Shown piece after piece: positions 18,335-26,808 of a DNA stretch of 34,702 nucleotides (positions are counted from its first letter, which is position 1; each line of letters opens with the position of its first letter). Both the position numbers and the translations under genes were made by a program. The notes beneath the pieces were generated by a model that made no database searches, was not told the DNA's origin, and saw only the letters and a program-made list of their open reading frames with translations. This DNA comes from Flavobacteriales bacterium TMED96 (lineage in GTDB: Bacteria; Bacteroidota; Bacteroidia; Flavobacteriales; Flavobacteriaceae), in the NCBI GenBank assembly GCA_002171475.2, contig NHEX02000023.1, positions 1 through 34,702 on the forward strand, read 5' to 3'.

Positions 18335-19540
18335 ATGGATAAATGGTTAATTTCTGTAACTGCAGGACTTATTCAGAGACATGGTATAAGAAAAGCAAAA
18401 AAACTAGGCTACAAAGTCTTAGCAATAGATCAAGACCCTAGAGCGATAGGATTTAAATTTTCAGATATCAAAATTGTTTCAAGGTTGGATGAATTCAATG
18501 AAATTATAAAAAAAATAAGAAATTTAAATTTAAATATTGTTGGAGCTGTCAGTTTTTGCTCAGAAGCTGGGTTGAAATTATGTGCTAGAATTCGTAAAGA
18601 ATTCAATTTGCCAGGTGAAAGAGAGAATGTGTATATGAATTTCATTAGTAAGGCTAATCAAAGAAAAATATTGACAGAAAATTCATTCAAACATCCTGAA
18701 AAGTGGGAAGTGTTTGAAAATCAAGAAAGCCTTGAGAAGGCCATGGATGAATTTAAATTTCCAATAATAATTAAACCAACTGAATCATCAGGTAGTAGAG
18801 GAGTTTCAAAGGTATTTAGCCTGAATGACAAAAATTTTAAATACGCTATAGAAAATGCATTCAATTTTGCCCAAAACAATGAAGTAATTGTTGAAACCTA
18901 TATGAATGGATACGAATGTACAGTCGAATCATTTACCGTTAAAGGAGAGACCCACATTTTGGCAGTTACTGAGAAAAAAAAAGTTGAGAATTCTAATGGT
19001 TTAATAGCTAGTGAATTGGGCACTTTCAATCGGGATATAAAAACTTACAATAAAATATGCCAGCTAATCAAAAAAGCTATTCGAGTTTTAAACTACAACA
19101 ATGGGCCGTGTCATTCTGAAGTTATAGTTATGAAGGATGGAAATATTGGTATTGTAGAGATTGGCGCTAGAGGAGGAGGTTTTCTTGTTTTTAACAAGTT
19201 TGTTCCTTTAGTTAGTGGAATTGATATTACAAAATTAACCATTCAACAATCCACAGGAGGTGTTTTTACGTTAGGTAAAATAAAAAATATTGTAGGAATT
19301 TTAAAGTTTATTTTACCGAAAAAAGGAAAAATTAAATCAATTAAAGGGTTTGATAACTTAAATAAAGTTTGTGGGCTTGAAGGTGAAACTTTTGTAAAAG
19401 AAAATGAAGTTGTTAGTTCTGTAAGCTCAGATGGTGATAGGCTAGGTTATATTATAGCAATAGGGAAAACATACAATGAGGCTAAAAATCTCATTGAAAC
19501 TAATCAATCTTTAGTTAAATTTGATTATTATGATTATTGA
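18335..19540 (+). CDS. ATP-grasp ligase (carboxylate-amine ligase type)
   Basis: The protein has 401 aa. The N-terminal pre-ATP-grasp domain (about 1-95; ISVTAGLIQRHGIRKAKKLG, DQDP) resembles PurK/PurT/CarB types. The ATP-grasp domain runs from about 100 to 300 with K147 in IIIKPTESSGSRGVSKV, the metal ligand E262, and EIGARGGG (E275, R279). The C-terminal ~80 residues match the small domain after ATP-grasp in these ligases. Such enzymes form an amide or ester between a carboxylate and an amine through an acyl-phosphate. Next to pseG it is a good candidate for attaching an amino acid or hydroxy acid to the amino-sugar, but the partner is unknown. Its end overlaps the amidohydrolase by 11 bases. 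Confidence 0.8.
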   Translation: MDKWLISVTAGLIQRHGIRKAKKLGYKVLAIDQDPRAIGFKFSDIKIVSRLDEFNEIIKKIRNLNLNIVGAVSFCSEAGLKLCARIRKEFNLPGERENVYMNFISKANQRKILTENSFKHPEKWEVFENQESLEKAMDEFKFPIIIKPTESSGSRGVSKVFSLNDKNFKYAIENAFNFAQNNEVIVETYMNGYECTVESFTVKGETHILAVTEKKKVENSNGLIASELGTFNRDIKTYNKICQLIKKAIRVLNYNNGPCHSEVIVMKDGNIGIVEIGARGGGFLVFNKFVPLVSGIDITKLTIQQSTGGVFTLGKIKNIVGILKFILPKKGKIKSIKGFDNLNKVCGLEGETFVKENEVVSSVSSDGDRLGYIIAIGKTYNEAKNLIETNQSLVKFDYYDY

Positions 19541-20294
19541 TTCTCATATACATTTAGATGAAAATTTTGACGGCACTTGTATAGGTGCATTCAATGAAAT
19601 AGAGAGACAATTTAATGAAAGCCATATCGAAAAAGGCGTTGTTTTACATTTAGAGAGTCAACCCTGGTCTATGGAAGAATTTTCAAATTGTTTACTAAAA
19701 TTCCCAAGATTTATAGGGTTTGTTAACACTGACCCATTAAAAAAAGACTCTATCAAAACGTTTCAACACGGAATAAAAAATTTGGGCTTCTCAGGGTTAA
19801 AACTACACCCAAGATTGCAGGTATTTAGTCTTACAGAACCACTGGTTGAGAGTTTATGCTTGGCAGCAGGAGAATTAGATGTCCCTGTTCTGATTGATGC
19901 CTTTCCAGATGGATCACACTTAATGCAAGGCTTCTCACCTATCAATTATTCCAAATTAGCGTCTGTGTGTCCCAACACAAAATTTATTTGGGCGCATATG
20001 GGAGGACACTATGTCCTAGACTTTATGATGTTAGCAAAAAGGTTGAAAAATGTGTATATGGATATATCATATAGTTTTCTATATTATCAATGTGATTCCG
20101 TTATTGACAATATAATTTATTGTATGCGGTCGATGAATTTTGATAAAATATTTTATGGCTCGGATTATCCAGATAGATCAATAAAAACTTCTTTAGATAT
20201 GTCAATGAAAATCCTTAAAAAAAAGGGCTTAACAGATATCCAACTGAAGAAAATTTTATTTGAAAATGCTAATAGTTTTTTTAAATGGGGATAA
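19530..20294 (+). CDS. Amidohydrolase-family TIM-barrel metal-dependent hydrolase
   Basis: The protein has 254 aa when started at the ATG 19530 (a TTG nine bases earlier is in frame but less likely). It shows the amidohydrolase_2 pattern: DSHIHLD with H6 and H8, GLKLHPRLQ, FIWAHMGG, and YGSDYPD near the end supplying the catalytic Asp. Members hydrolyse or decarboxylate small carboxylated substrates. It overlaps the ATP-grasp gene by 11 bases and touches the methyltransferase start, so the three genes are coupled. Here it may trim or decarboxylate a sugar substituent; nothing in the sequence names the substrate. Confidence 0.78.
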   Translation: MIIDSHIHLDENFDGTCIGAFNEIERQFNESHIEKGVVLHLESQPWSMEEFSNCLLKFPRFIGFVNTDPLKKDSIKTFQHGIKNLGFSGLKLHPRLQVFSLTEPLVESLCLAAGELDVPVLIDAFPDGSHLMQGFSPINYSKLASVCPNTKFIWAHMGGHYVLDFMMLAKRLKNVYMDISYSFLYYQCDSVIDNIIYCMRSMNFDKIFYGSDYPDRSIKTSLDMSMKILKKKGLTDIQLKKILFENANSFFKWG

Positions 20295-20886
20295 TGGAAT
20301 ATAATAAAACAGCTGAAATGTATAATAACAGGTTTGATCTTTTTGGGAATGACATAAAAACAGTTGGCTGGGGAAGTAGAGAGGATCAGTCCTTAAGATT
20401 CGAAGTACTATTCAGAGATATAAATCCATATGGTAAAAAAATACTTGACATAGGTTGCGGGCTGGGAGATTTAATAAGTTTTTTGGATAAAAAAACAGAT
20501 AAAAACTTTGATTATATTGGGATTGACATAGCTGAAAAATTAATAATTGAGGCCAAAAAAAAATACAATTCTCATAATAGAAACTTTTTTGTTACTGACA
20601 TTTTTTCATTTGATGGAAATTTTGATATAATTATTTGTTCCGGCGCACTATCCCATAAGTCAAAAGGTATATTAAATTACGCATATCGATCCTTGGAAAG
20701 GATGTATAATATGGCTAATGAAATAGTATCAGTAAATTTTTTAAGTAAATATGTTGATTTTGAATCAAAAAAAACCAACATTATTATCCTGAAAAAGTTT
20801 ATAAAATTTCAAAAACTTTTTGTGACAAAATTAATTTAATCGATGATTATCCGCTTTATGAATTTACCTTACAATTAAAAAAATAA
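20294..20886 (+). pseudogene. SAM-dependent methyltransferase, split by a frameshift in a poly-A run
   Basis: The start ATG at 20294 overlaps the previous stop (TAATG). Motif I ILDIGCGLGDLISFL (about 50-64), YIGIDIAEKLI and FDIIICSGALSH show a class I SAM methyltransferase. The first frame ends at 20839 with an uncharacteristic tail. Shifting frame in the A8 run 20767-20774 (adding one A) restores the expected C-terminus HYYPEKVYKISKTFCDKINL followed by DDYPLYEFTLQLKK, ending at 20886, three bases before the next gene. The restored protein would be 197 aa. Target of methylation is unknown; tailoring of the nonulosonate is likely from context. The break could be real, slippage-dependent or a base-calling error. 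Confidence 0.85.
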
Positions 20887-20889
20887 ATT

Positions 20890-21600
20890 ATGAATTACAA
20901 AGATAAAATTATTGAGTTTTGCAAGAAAAATAGAGTCTCAACTACTGAGGTTGCCGACGCCTTAGGAAAATCAGGTGTCCTTGAAGGACTTAAACCCATT
21001 AACGAAAATTTTTATAAAGTTGGAAAAGTAAGAACTATTTTTACAGCAAATAATTCTAACTTTTCTGTGCATGAACAAATTATCGATGTAGATGATGGAG
21101 ATGTCGTAATTATTTTTGCTCACAATTGTAATGAGAGGGCAATTATTGGTGACCTTATAGCTAAATTTTTAACTTTATATAAAGGGGCTTCGGCTTTAGT
21201 AGTAGTTGGGAACGTCCGAGATGTTTCAGCTCTGAAAAGAGAAAAATTCCCCATTTGGTCTACAGGTTTTAGCCCTCTTGGATGTTACAATACGCCAGCG
21301 GAGGGATTTCCCAAAAAATTAGAATTCGAATTAAGAGAAAAATATAGTGATGGTGTCGCGGTTTGTGATGACGGAGGAGTAGCTGTAATTTCAAAAAAGT
21401 TACTAAATAAAAATGTCTTGGAAAGACTTCATAGAATCGAAATGCAAGAAGATATTTGGTTTTATTGTTTAGACACTCTTAAATGGGATACAAAAAAAAT
21501 TGTTTGTGACAAAGAGTATTTAAATGATCACAAGCCTTTTTCAGCTATTCAAATAGAAAAAATAAAAGACATTCAAGAACCGCTTGATGAAAAGGATTAA
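20890..21600 (+). CDS. RraA-like protein (HMG/CHA aldolase superfamily)
   Basis: The protein has 236 aa. It carries the RraA/HMG-aldolase features: STTEVADALGKSGVL near 17-31, EQIIDVDDGDVVII, IIGDLIAKFL (86-95), and GNVRDVSALKREKFPIW with R110 and D111, the substrate and metal-site pair of catalytic members. Because these key residues are kept, an enzyme that makes or breaks a C-C bond with pyruvate or oxaloacetate is more likely than an RNase-E inhibitor role. In a nonulosonate gene cluster the substrate may be a keto-acid sugar or an acyl substituent. It starts 3 bases after the restored methyltransferase and is 18 bases before the dioxygenase. Confidence 0.75.
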   Translation: MNYKDKIIEFCKKNRVSTTEVADALGKSGVLEGLKPINENFYKVGKVRTIFTANNSNFSVHEQIIDVDDGDVVIIFAHNCNERAIIGDLIAKFLTLYKGASALVVVGNVRDVSALKREKFPIWSTGFSPLGCYNTPAEGFPKKLEFELREKYSDGVAVCDDGGVAVISKKLLNKNVLERLHRIEMQEDIWFYCLDTLKWDTKKIVCDKEYLNDHKPFSAIQIEKIKDIQEPLDEKD

Positions 21601-21618
21601 TATTTTAAAATTTTGATT

Positions 21619-22473
21619 ATGGAAAATAAAATTAACTCTAGATTAATTACAAAAATGGAACAAATACAAGTTTTAAAGGAACTTGACATATATGGATTTA
21701 GTAAAGTTGATAACTTTTTAACCACAGTTTCTATTGAAAACTTTTTGGATTTAATTAATTCAAAATACGATGAAATAAATAAAACCCAGAAAGTAAGTTA
21801 TCCTGGGGTTCCAACAAGGAATACTAACGACAAAATCATTTATAATTTACAAAACATTGACATTTCCTTTATTGATGTTTTAACGTCACCGACCATTGTT
21901 TCAATTGCATCAAATAAACTAAACGATCCCTTTTACAGGTTTCTTCCACCTGATAAACCAAATTATGTTTTACAATACTATAACGCAAGATCAAGTGGAC
22001 AAAAACTTGATTTACACATTGATTCCCACATTCCATTTTCAGGCAGTTTTACAAATATGATGCAGTTTGTTATCTTGTTAGAAGATAGTACTATCGATAA
22101 TGGCTGTACTACCGTAGTACCTGGATCTCATCAGTCCGCAAAGTTCACAGATAGGGAACTTAAAAATTTAAAGCCTTTGGAGGGAAAAGCAGGGGATTTA
22201 ATTTTATGGGATAGTAGACTTTGGCATGGAACAAATGAGAATATAACTGGGGATTCAAGATGGGCTCTAATCGCTACTTTATCCATGTGGTGGATTAAAC
22301 CGTCTATGGACATAGTGCGAGGAATGAGTGAGGATATTTACGATAAATGTAGTGATCACCAAAAACAATTTCTAGGTTTTTGTAGTATACCACCCATAAA
22401 TCCAATGGATAGGAATAACACAAAAACCGGATACGATTTCCTAAAAAAGAAATTTAAGGACTATAATTTTTAG
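21619..22473 (+). CDS. PhyH-family Fe(II)/2-oxoglutarate dioxygenase
   Basis: The protein has 284 aa from the ATG 21619. The iron-binding facial triad is clear: H133 and D135 in LDLHIDSHIPFSG, and H203 in LWDSRLWHGTNEN. R214 in GDSRWAL binds 2-oxoglutarate. GCTTVVPGSH (162-171) is typical of phytanoyl-CoA-dioxygenase-like enzymes. It would hydroxylate a sugar or substituent using O2. Similar oxygenases recur sporadically in carbohydrate clusters. It is the last gene before the flippase, with a gap of 63 bases. Confidence 0.85.
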   Translation: MENKINSRLITKMEQIQVLKELDIYGFSKVDNFLTTVSIENFLDLINSKYDEINKTQKVSYPGVPTRNTNDKIIYNLQNIDISFIDVLTSPTIVSIASNKLNDPFYRFLPPDKPNYVLQYYNARSSGQKLDLHIDSHIPFSGSFTNMMQFVILLEDSTIDNGCTTVVPGSHQSAKFTDRELKNLKPLEGKAGDLILWDSRLWHGTNENITGDSRWALIATLSMWWIKPSMDIVRGMSEDIYDKCSDHQKQFLGFCSIPPINPMDRNNTKTGYDFLKKKFKDYNF

Positions 22474-22536
22474 GATGACGATTTTATAATTTTTCCCTAG
22501 TAATTATTAACGTACCTGGAAAACTACTTAATATAA

Positions 22537-23970
22537 ATGAATTCAACATTTAAAAACTTAATATGGTATACTATTCCCTTTCTTTTTAGGAATTTAATTC
22601 CCCTAATTAGTTTACCTTTTTTCACAAGATATTTATCCCCATTTGATTTTGGAAATCTTGCTTTATCTGTTATTTATGCAGTTTTTTTAGTTGCACTTCT
22701 AAACCTTGGATTAATTTACGTTTTTGAAAGAAACTATTTTGAATATGAAAAGGATGGTGAAAAATTAAAATTACTTTGGTCTTGTGTAATATTTGTTTTT
22801 ATCAATTTGGGCATAGGCGTTATAGTTACTATTAATTACGAGGAACAAATAAATTATTACTTATTTAGTAAATCTTTACCCACTCACCTAACAGTATTTG
22901 CAACAATTCATCTTGGAGTAAAAAGTCTTTTGCAATTTTTTTATATTTATTTAAGAAACGCTAAAAAAGCTTTTATATACTCATTATTATCTATTTTTGA
23001 GGCTCTTATTTGCACTCTTTCATCTGTTTACTTAGTATTTTATAAAAAAGGAATACTGGGATACGTTCAAGGTCAATGTGTAGGTGTTTTTGTTTTATTT
23101 GTCGCAATAATCTTATTTTCAATTTTTAGAAGAAATATATATTTTAGTTTTCTTCTATTAAAGCAAAACCTTTCTTTAAGTTTCCCATTAACACCAAGAG
23201 TTTTTTTTGGTGCAATTAATACACAATTTGATCGATATATGTTAGGTGTTTTAAACACCAGAGGAGGAGTTGGTATTTACGATATTGGTCAAAAAATAGC
23301 CAATTTCGGATTTTTATCAATGACTGTAATGCAGCACGTCTTTGCACCAGAGGTAATTTCTACTTACGTAAATAAACCCAAAGATTTTTCTAAACATGTT
23401 GGTCAATACTTGGCACCTTTCTTTTATGTTAGCACATTTATTTGTTTACTTCTTGGACTTTTTTCAAAAGAAATAGTTTTTCTTCTTACAACACCCGAGT
23501 ACTATGAAGCATATCAAATAATTATTATTCTTAATATGCTATATGCAACATATTTCTTTGGTAAGCAACCACAATTAATTTTAGCAAAAAAAACTAAATT
23601 AATTTCAATACTTTCATTTGTGTCGATAATATTAAATATAGTTGTTAATTATCCATTAATTAAAATTTATGGTATAGTTGGGGCTGCACTAGGGACCTTG
23701 TTTGCCGGCATGATTATGGCTATAATAAGCCTCTATTATGCACAAAAATTCGCCAAAATAGAGTATAATAAGTCTGTATATTTTATTTATGCATTATTTC
23801 AAATATCAATGCTGTTAATTTTATATCTATCAACTTTTCAAGTTTTTTCTTACATCTCATTTTTGGTTGTTAAGCTTTGCATAATTATTCTTTTTATTTT
23901 GTTAGGTTTTAAATTAAAAATTATAGATAAAAAATTTATTAAAACAATTAAGTTAAGAAGAGATGTTTAA
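22537..23970 (+). CDS. wzx: Wzx-type polysaccharide flippase (MOP superfamily)
   Basis: The protein has 477 aa with about 12-14 membrane helices spread over the whole length and few other features. The N-terminus (YTIPFLFRNLIPLISLPFFT, then RYLSPFDFGNLAL) is the classic start of polysaccharide-synthesis/Wzx proteins. PRVFFGAINTQFDRYMLGV near the middle and NYPLIKIYGIVGAALGTL near residue 370 are also typical. It moves lipid-linked repeat units across the inner membrane for the Wzy-like protein at 2391-4727. It overlaps the next gene by 8 bases. Confidence 0.88.
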   Translation: MNSTFKNLIWYTIPFLFRNLIPLISLPFFTRYLSPFDFGNLALSVIYAVFLVALLNLGLIYVFERNYFEYEKDGEKLKLLWSCVIFVFINLGIGVIVTINYEEQINYYLFSKSLPTHLTVFATIHLGVKSLLQFFYIYLRNAKKAFIYSLLSIFEALICTLSSVYLVFYKKGILGYVQGQCVGVFVLFVAIILFSIFRRNIYFSFLLLKQNLSLSFPLTPRVFFGAINTQFDRYMLGVLNTRGGVGIYDIGQKIANFGFLSMTVMQHVFAPEVISTYVNKPKDFSKHVGQYLAPFFYVSTFICLLLGLFSKEIVFLLTTPEYYEAYQIIIILNMLYATYFFGKQPQLILAKKTKLISILSFVSIILNIVVNYPLIKIYGIVGAALGTLFAGMIMAIISLYYAQKFAKIEYNKSVYFIYALFQISMLLILYLSTFQVFSYISFLVVKLCIIILFILLGFKLKIIDKKFIKTIKLRRDV

Positions 23971-25546
23971 AATTAAGAATTGGATAAAAAAGAGAAGAAG
24001 AGCTGACTTACGTTCTTACATGAGAGGATATATTCACTTAGATAAAAACAACAACACTGAATATATTGATTGTCTCAAGCGAAGATTGTCTGAAACAACT
24101 ATTGAAAATAAAAAATTCAATTCTGCTTCAAAAAACCCTGAAGAGATATGCTTACAGCAATTTCTAGTATACAGACTTTTAGATAAAAATTTTAATATTG
24201 AAATTTTAAAATCTTTGAAAAAAAAATCAGCATTAAATCTAAACCTACCTCTTTCCTGGAGATTATTATTAGAAGATGAGGGGTTTAAAGTCAACACGTC
24301 AAAAAATAAATTAAATTGGTTATCATTTCAGTTAAAATGGTTCATTTATGGAACATTAACAGGTCTAAAAGAGGTTACAAAATCGTTTAATAATAATTTA
24401 GTTAATATTGAGTACGTATATTTTTATGATTTATCACCAAAAAACTTCCCAATTTCTGAAAATGACACTGAATCTAAAAATATAGTAAGATGGTTTGTTG
24501 AAAGTGCATTTTCTAAAGGAATTAAAAAAATTGCGCACAGTGCAGAAACTAATTTAAAAAGTATTTCAGGAATAGGACTGTCAAAAACCAGTGGTCCACT
24601 ACCTTCATTAGTGGGAACTAAAAGATTCCTTTTTATCTTTTGGTTAATCAAAAAGTTTTTTCAAGGAATTCTATATTCTAATCAAAGAATTTTGTTTAGG
24701 GAGAAGATATTTTTAAAAATTCTAAAATTGTCATCAAAAAAAAGTCTTCCAGTATCTTATTATTTTCATAATGCCTGGAGCATTTTTAAGCCATTATGGA
24801 CATATGAAGTTGAAAAAATGGGCATTGATGTAATTTTATATTTTTATTCAACCAATATTTACACAATGATTGAAAAAGGGAAAGATGAAAAATTATTTTT
24901 TAATCCATGGTTGTTTTCAAGATGGAAAAAAATCTTAGCTTGGAATAAATCACAAGAATTATTTATAAACCAAAAATCATCAATAAATAGTAAAATTTAC
25001 AAAGTCGGTCCTATACCCTTCTATTCGAGCAAAGGTATACGAGATTTTAAAAAAAATATTAATAACCCCAAAATAGTAGTTTTTGATGTCCAGCCTTTTA
25101 AAAAATTATTTTGGTATGCGTATGCACCCCATTGCGATTATTATAATTTTAAAAATTCAAAGCAATTTTTGAGTGACATAAATTTGTTAGCAAAAAAAAT
25201 TGGAGGGACTGTTTATATAAAAAGAAAAAGAAACACAGAAGTTGTAAGTAATAGTTATATAAAATTAATTTCTCGTTTTGTAAAAATTGATAAGTGGATT
25301 GAAATAGACCCTGAATTGGATGTGTTTAGATTGACAGAAATTTTAAATCCTGATATATCTATCAATCGACCTTTCACTTCTACAGCACATGTGACAAAAT
25401 CTTACAATATACCTAGTATTTACTATGATCCCTCAAAAAAACTAGATTTGCCAAAATATTCATTTATTGAAATTGAATTAATCAACAAATATTCAAAATT
25501 AATTCAATGGACAAAAAAAAACATTAAGCATAAAAATCTGACATAA
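23963..25546 (+). CDS. PFTS-motif surface carbohydrate biosynthesis protein, probable transferase
   Basis: The protein has 527 aa with no signal peptide. Residues 470-473 spell PFTS within INRPFTSTAHV, the motif that names the polysaccharide biosynthesis PFTS-motif family. Around it NPDISINRPFTS...IPSIYYDPS looks like a GT-B-type donor-binding site, where a conserved motif sits just before a strand ending in a shared pattern. The N-terminal half is basic and poorly conserved by eye. The family occurs with NeuB-like and Kdo-like gene sets, which suggests transfer of a CMP-sugar. It starts within wzx (8-base overlap). Activity has not been established for the family, so glycosyltransferase is an inference. 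Confidence 0.7.
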   Translation: MFKIKNWIKKRRRADLRSYMRGYIHLDKNNNTEYIDCLKRRLSETTIENKKFNSASKNPEEICLQQFLVYRLLDKNFNIEILKSLKKKSALNLNLPLSWRLLLEDEGFKVNTSKNKLNWLSFQLKWFIYGTLTGLKEVTKSFNNNLVNIEYVYFYDLSPKNFPISENDTESKNIVRWFVESAFSKGIKKIAHSAETNLKSISGIGLSKTSGPLPSLVGTKRFLFIFWLIKKFFQGILYSNQRILFREKIFLKILKLSSKKSLPVSYYFHNAWSIFKPLWTYEVEKMGIDVILYFYSTNIYTMIEKGKDEKLFFNPWLFSRWKKILAWNKSQELFINQKSSINSKIYKVGPIPFYSSKGIRDFKKNINNPKIVVFDVQPFKKLFWYAYAPHCDYYNFKNSKQFLSDINLLAKKIGGTVYIKRKRNTEVVSNSYIKLISRFVKIDKWIEIDPELDVFRLTEILNPDISINRPFTSTAHVTKSYNIPSIYYDPSKKLDLPKYSFIEIELINKYSKLIQWTKKNIKHKNLT

Positions 25547-25921
25547 TAAATCTAAAAAAGAATTTTTGACTATTCCTTTACAATTATTCTTTTTAATTCA
25601 ATGGTAAGGAGTCCACATAGTTTTATAAGAAATATAAAAAGAGTACATATGGACATAAAATAATTTGAAAGAAAATGAATTTTGTATTACAAAAACACCT
25701 TCATTTCAACAGTCCCTAATAGTTTCATTATAGATGAAAACATAAACAAATTTAATCACATTGAAAACCTTCTTTAGTTGTAGAGGTAAGATTGTCGGGT
25801 CTTTTATTAATAAAATGGGATTCAATATGATAATTATTGAAAGTGAACTATATTTAACGAAATGTATCTAAATTAAATTATTCCTAAACCATAATGTATT
25901 TTTTATTGAAAGTTTTATAAA
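25547..25921 (+). other. 375-bp gap without an intact gene, possible decayed coding sequence
   Basis: All frames are broken by stops. One stretch, about 25779-25869 (CRGKIVGSFINKMGFNMIII then ESELYLTK), reads like the C-terminal end of a real protein but could not be assigned. A short frame from 25601 ends after 20 codons. No TAnnTTTG promoter with a correctly spaced TTG and no terminator hairpin were seen. It separates the Wzx/PFTS genes from the Kdo-like module and may be the scar of a lost gene. Confidence 0.4.
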
Positions 25922-26806
25922 ATGGAACAAAAAATTGTAAAGGTTGGGTATGGTAATGTAAATAAAATAGAAATTGGAGGTACTAGGCCTCTAGTTTTTG
26001 TTGGAGGGCCTTGTGCTATTGAGAGTAGAGAACACGCATTGATCATGGCTGAGTCAATTTCGGAGATATGTAGCAAATTAGATATCCCTTGGATTTATAA
26101 ATCTTGTTATGACAAGGATTGCCGTTCTTCACCTAAAAGTTTTCATGGGGTCGGCCTTGATAAAGGCTTGAAAATCTTGTCTGAAATTAGAGATACTTTC
26201 AAAGTTCCGGTAGTCTCAGATTTCTCTGACCCTTCTTGGGCGGAGGCAACTGGTGATATTTGTGATATGGTACAAGTCCCTGCATATCTTTGTCGTCAGA
26301 CTTCTATTCTGAGAGCTGCTGCTAAAACTGGTCGACCAATCCTATTGAAAAAGGGGCAATTTATGAGTCCCTGGAATATGAAAAATTCATGTAGGAAATT
26401 AGAGGCATTTGGGAGTAACGAAATTATACTTGCAGACCGTGGTACCTTTATGGGATACAATATGTTAGTTAATGATATGACTTGTTTTCCCATCATGAGC
26501 TACACTGGCTATCCTGTTTGTTATGATGCTACTCATTCAGTTCAACTTCCAACTTCAATGGGAAATATTTCAGGTGGGCAACGTGAATTTATTCCTTATT
26601 TGGTTAGGGCTGCAGTTGCAAACGGGATAAATATCCTTTTCATGGAGACTCATAATAATCCGGCGGAGGCTTTATCTGATGCGAATACTGTACTTGATAT
26701 AAAGTATCTCGAGAATATACTTTTTCAGGCAAAAAAAATCCATGAATTAAGATTAGAATTACTCAGTAGATTAGGGCCTGATAATGTTCATCCAGTAAAC
26801 GAATAG
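25922..26806 (+). CDS. kdsA: KdsA-like 3-deoxy-2-ketoaldonate 8-phosphate synthase (metal-type) with altered substrate motif
   Basis: The protein has 294 aa and belongs to the DAHP synthase I/KdsA family. It condenses PEP with an aldose phosphate. Metal ligands of the metallo-KdsA type are all present: C31 (GGPCAIES), H205 (YDATHSVQLP), E242 (METHNNPAEA) and D253 (LSDANTV). RGTFMGYNMLVNDM and LLKKGQFMSPWNM are also family-typical. The usual KANRSS motif that contacts the aldose phosphate reads KDCRSS here (K65-D66-C67-R68), replacing the conserved Asn. This hints that the acceptor differs from arabinose 5-phosphate. It is followed after 2 bases by a CBS protein. As a paralogue inside a glycan cluster it is unlikely to be the housekeeping lipid A enzyme. 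Confidence 0.8.
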   Translation: MEQKIVKVGYGNVNKIEIGGTRPLVFVGGPCAIESREHALIMAESISEICSKLDIPWIYKSCYDKDCRSSPKSFHGVGLDKGLKILSEIRDTFKVPVVSDFSDPSWAEATGDICDMVQVPAYLCRQTSILRAAAKTGRPILLKKGQFMSPWNMKNSCRKLEAFGSNEIILADRGTFMGYNMLVNDMTCFPIMSYTGYPVCYDATHSVQLPTSMGNISGGQREFIPYLVRAAVANGINILFMETHNNPAEALSDANTVLDIKYLENILFQAKKIHELRLELLSRLGPDNVHPVNE

Positions 26807-26808
26807 TT

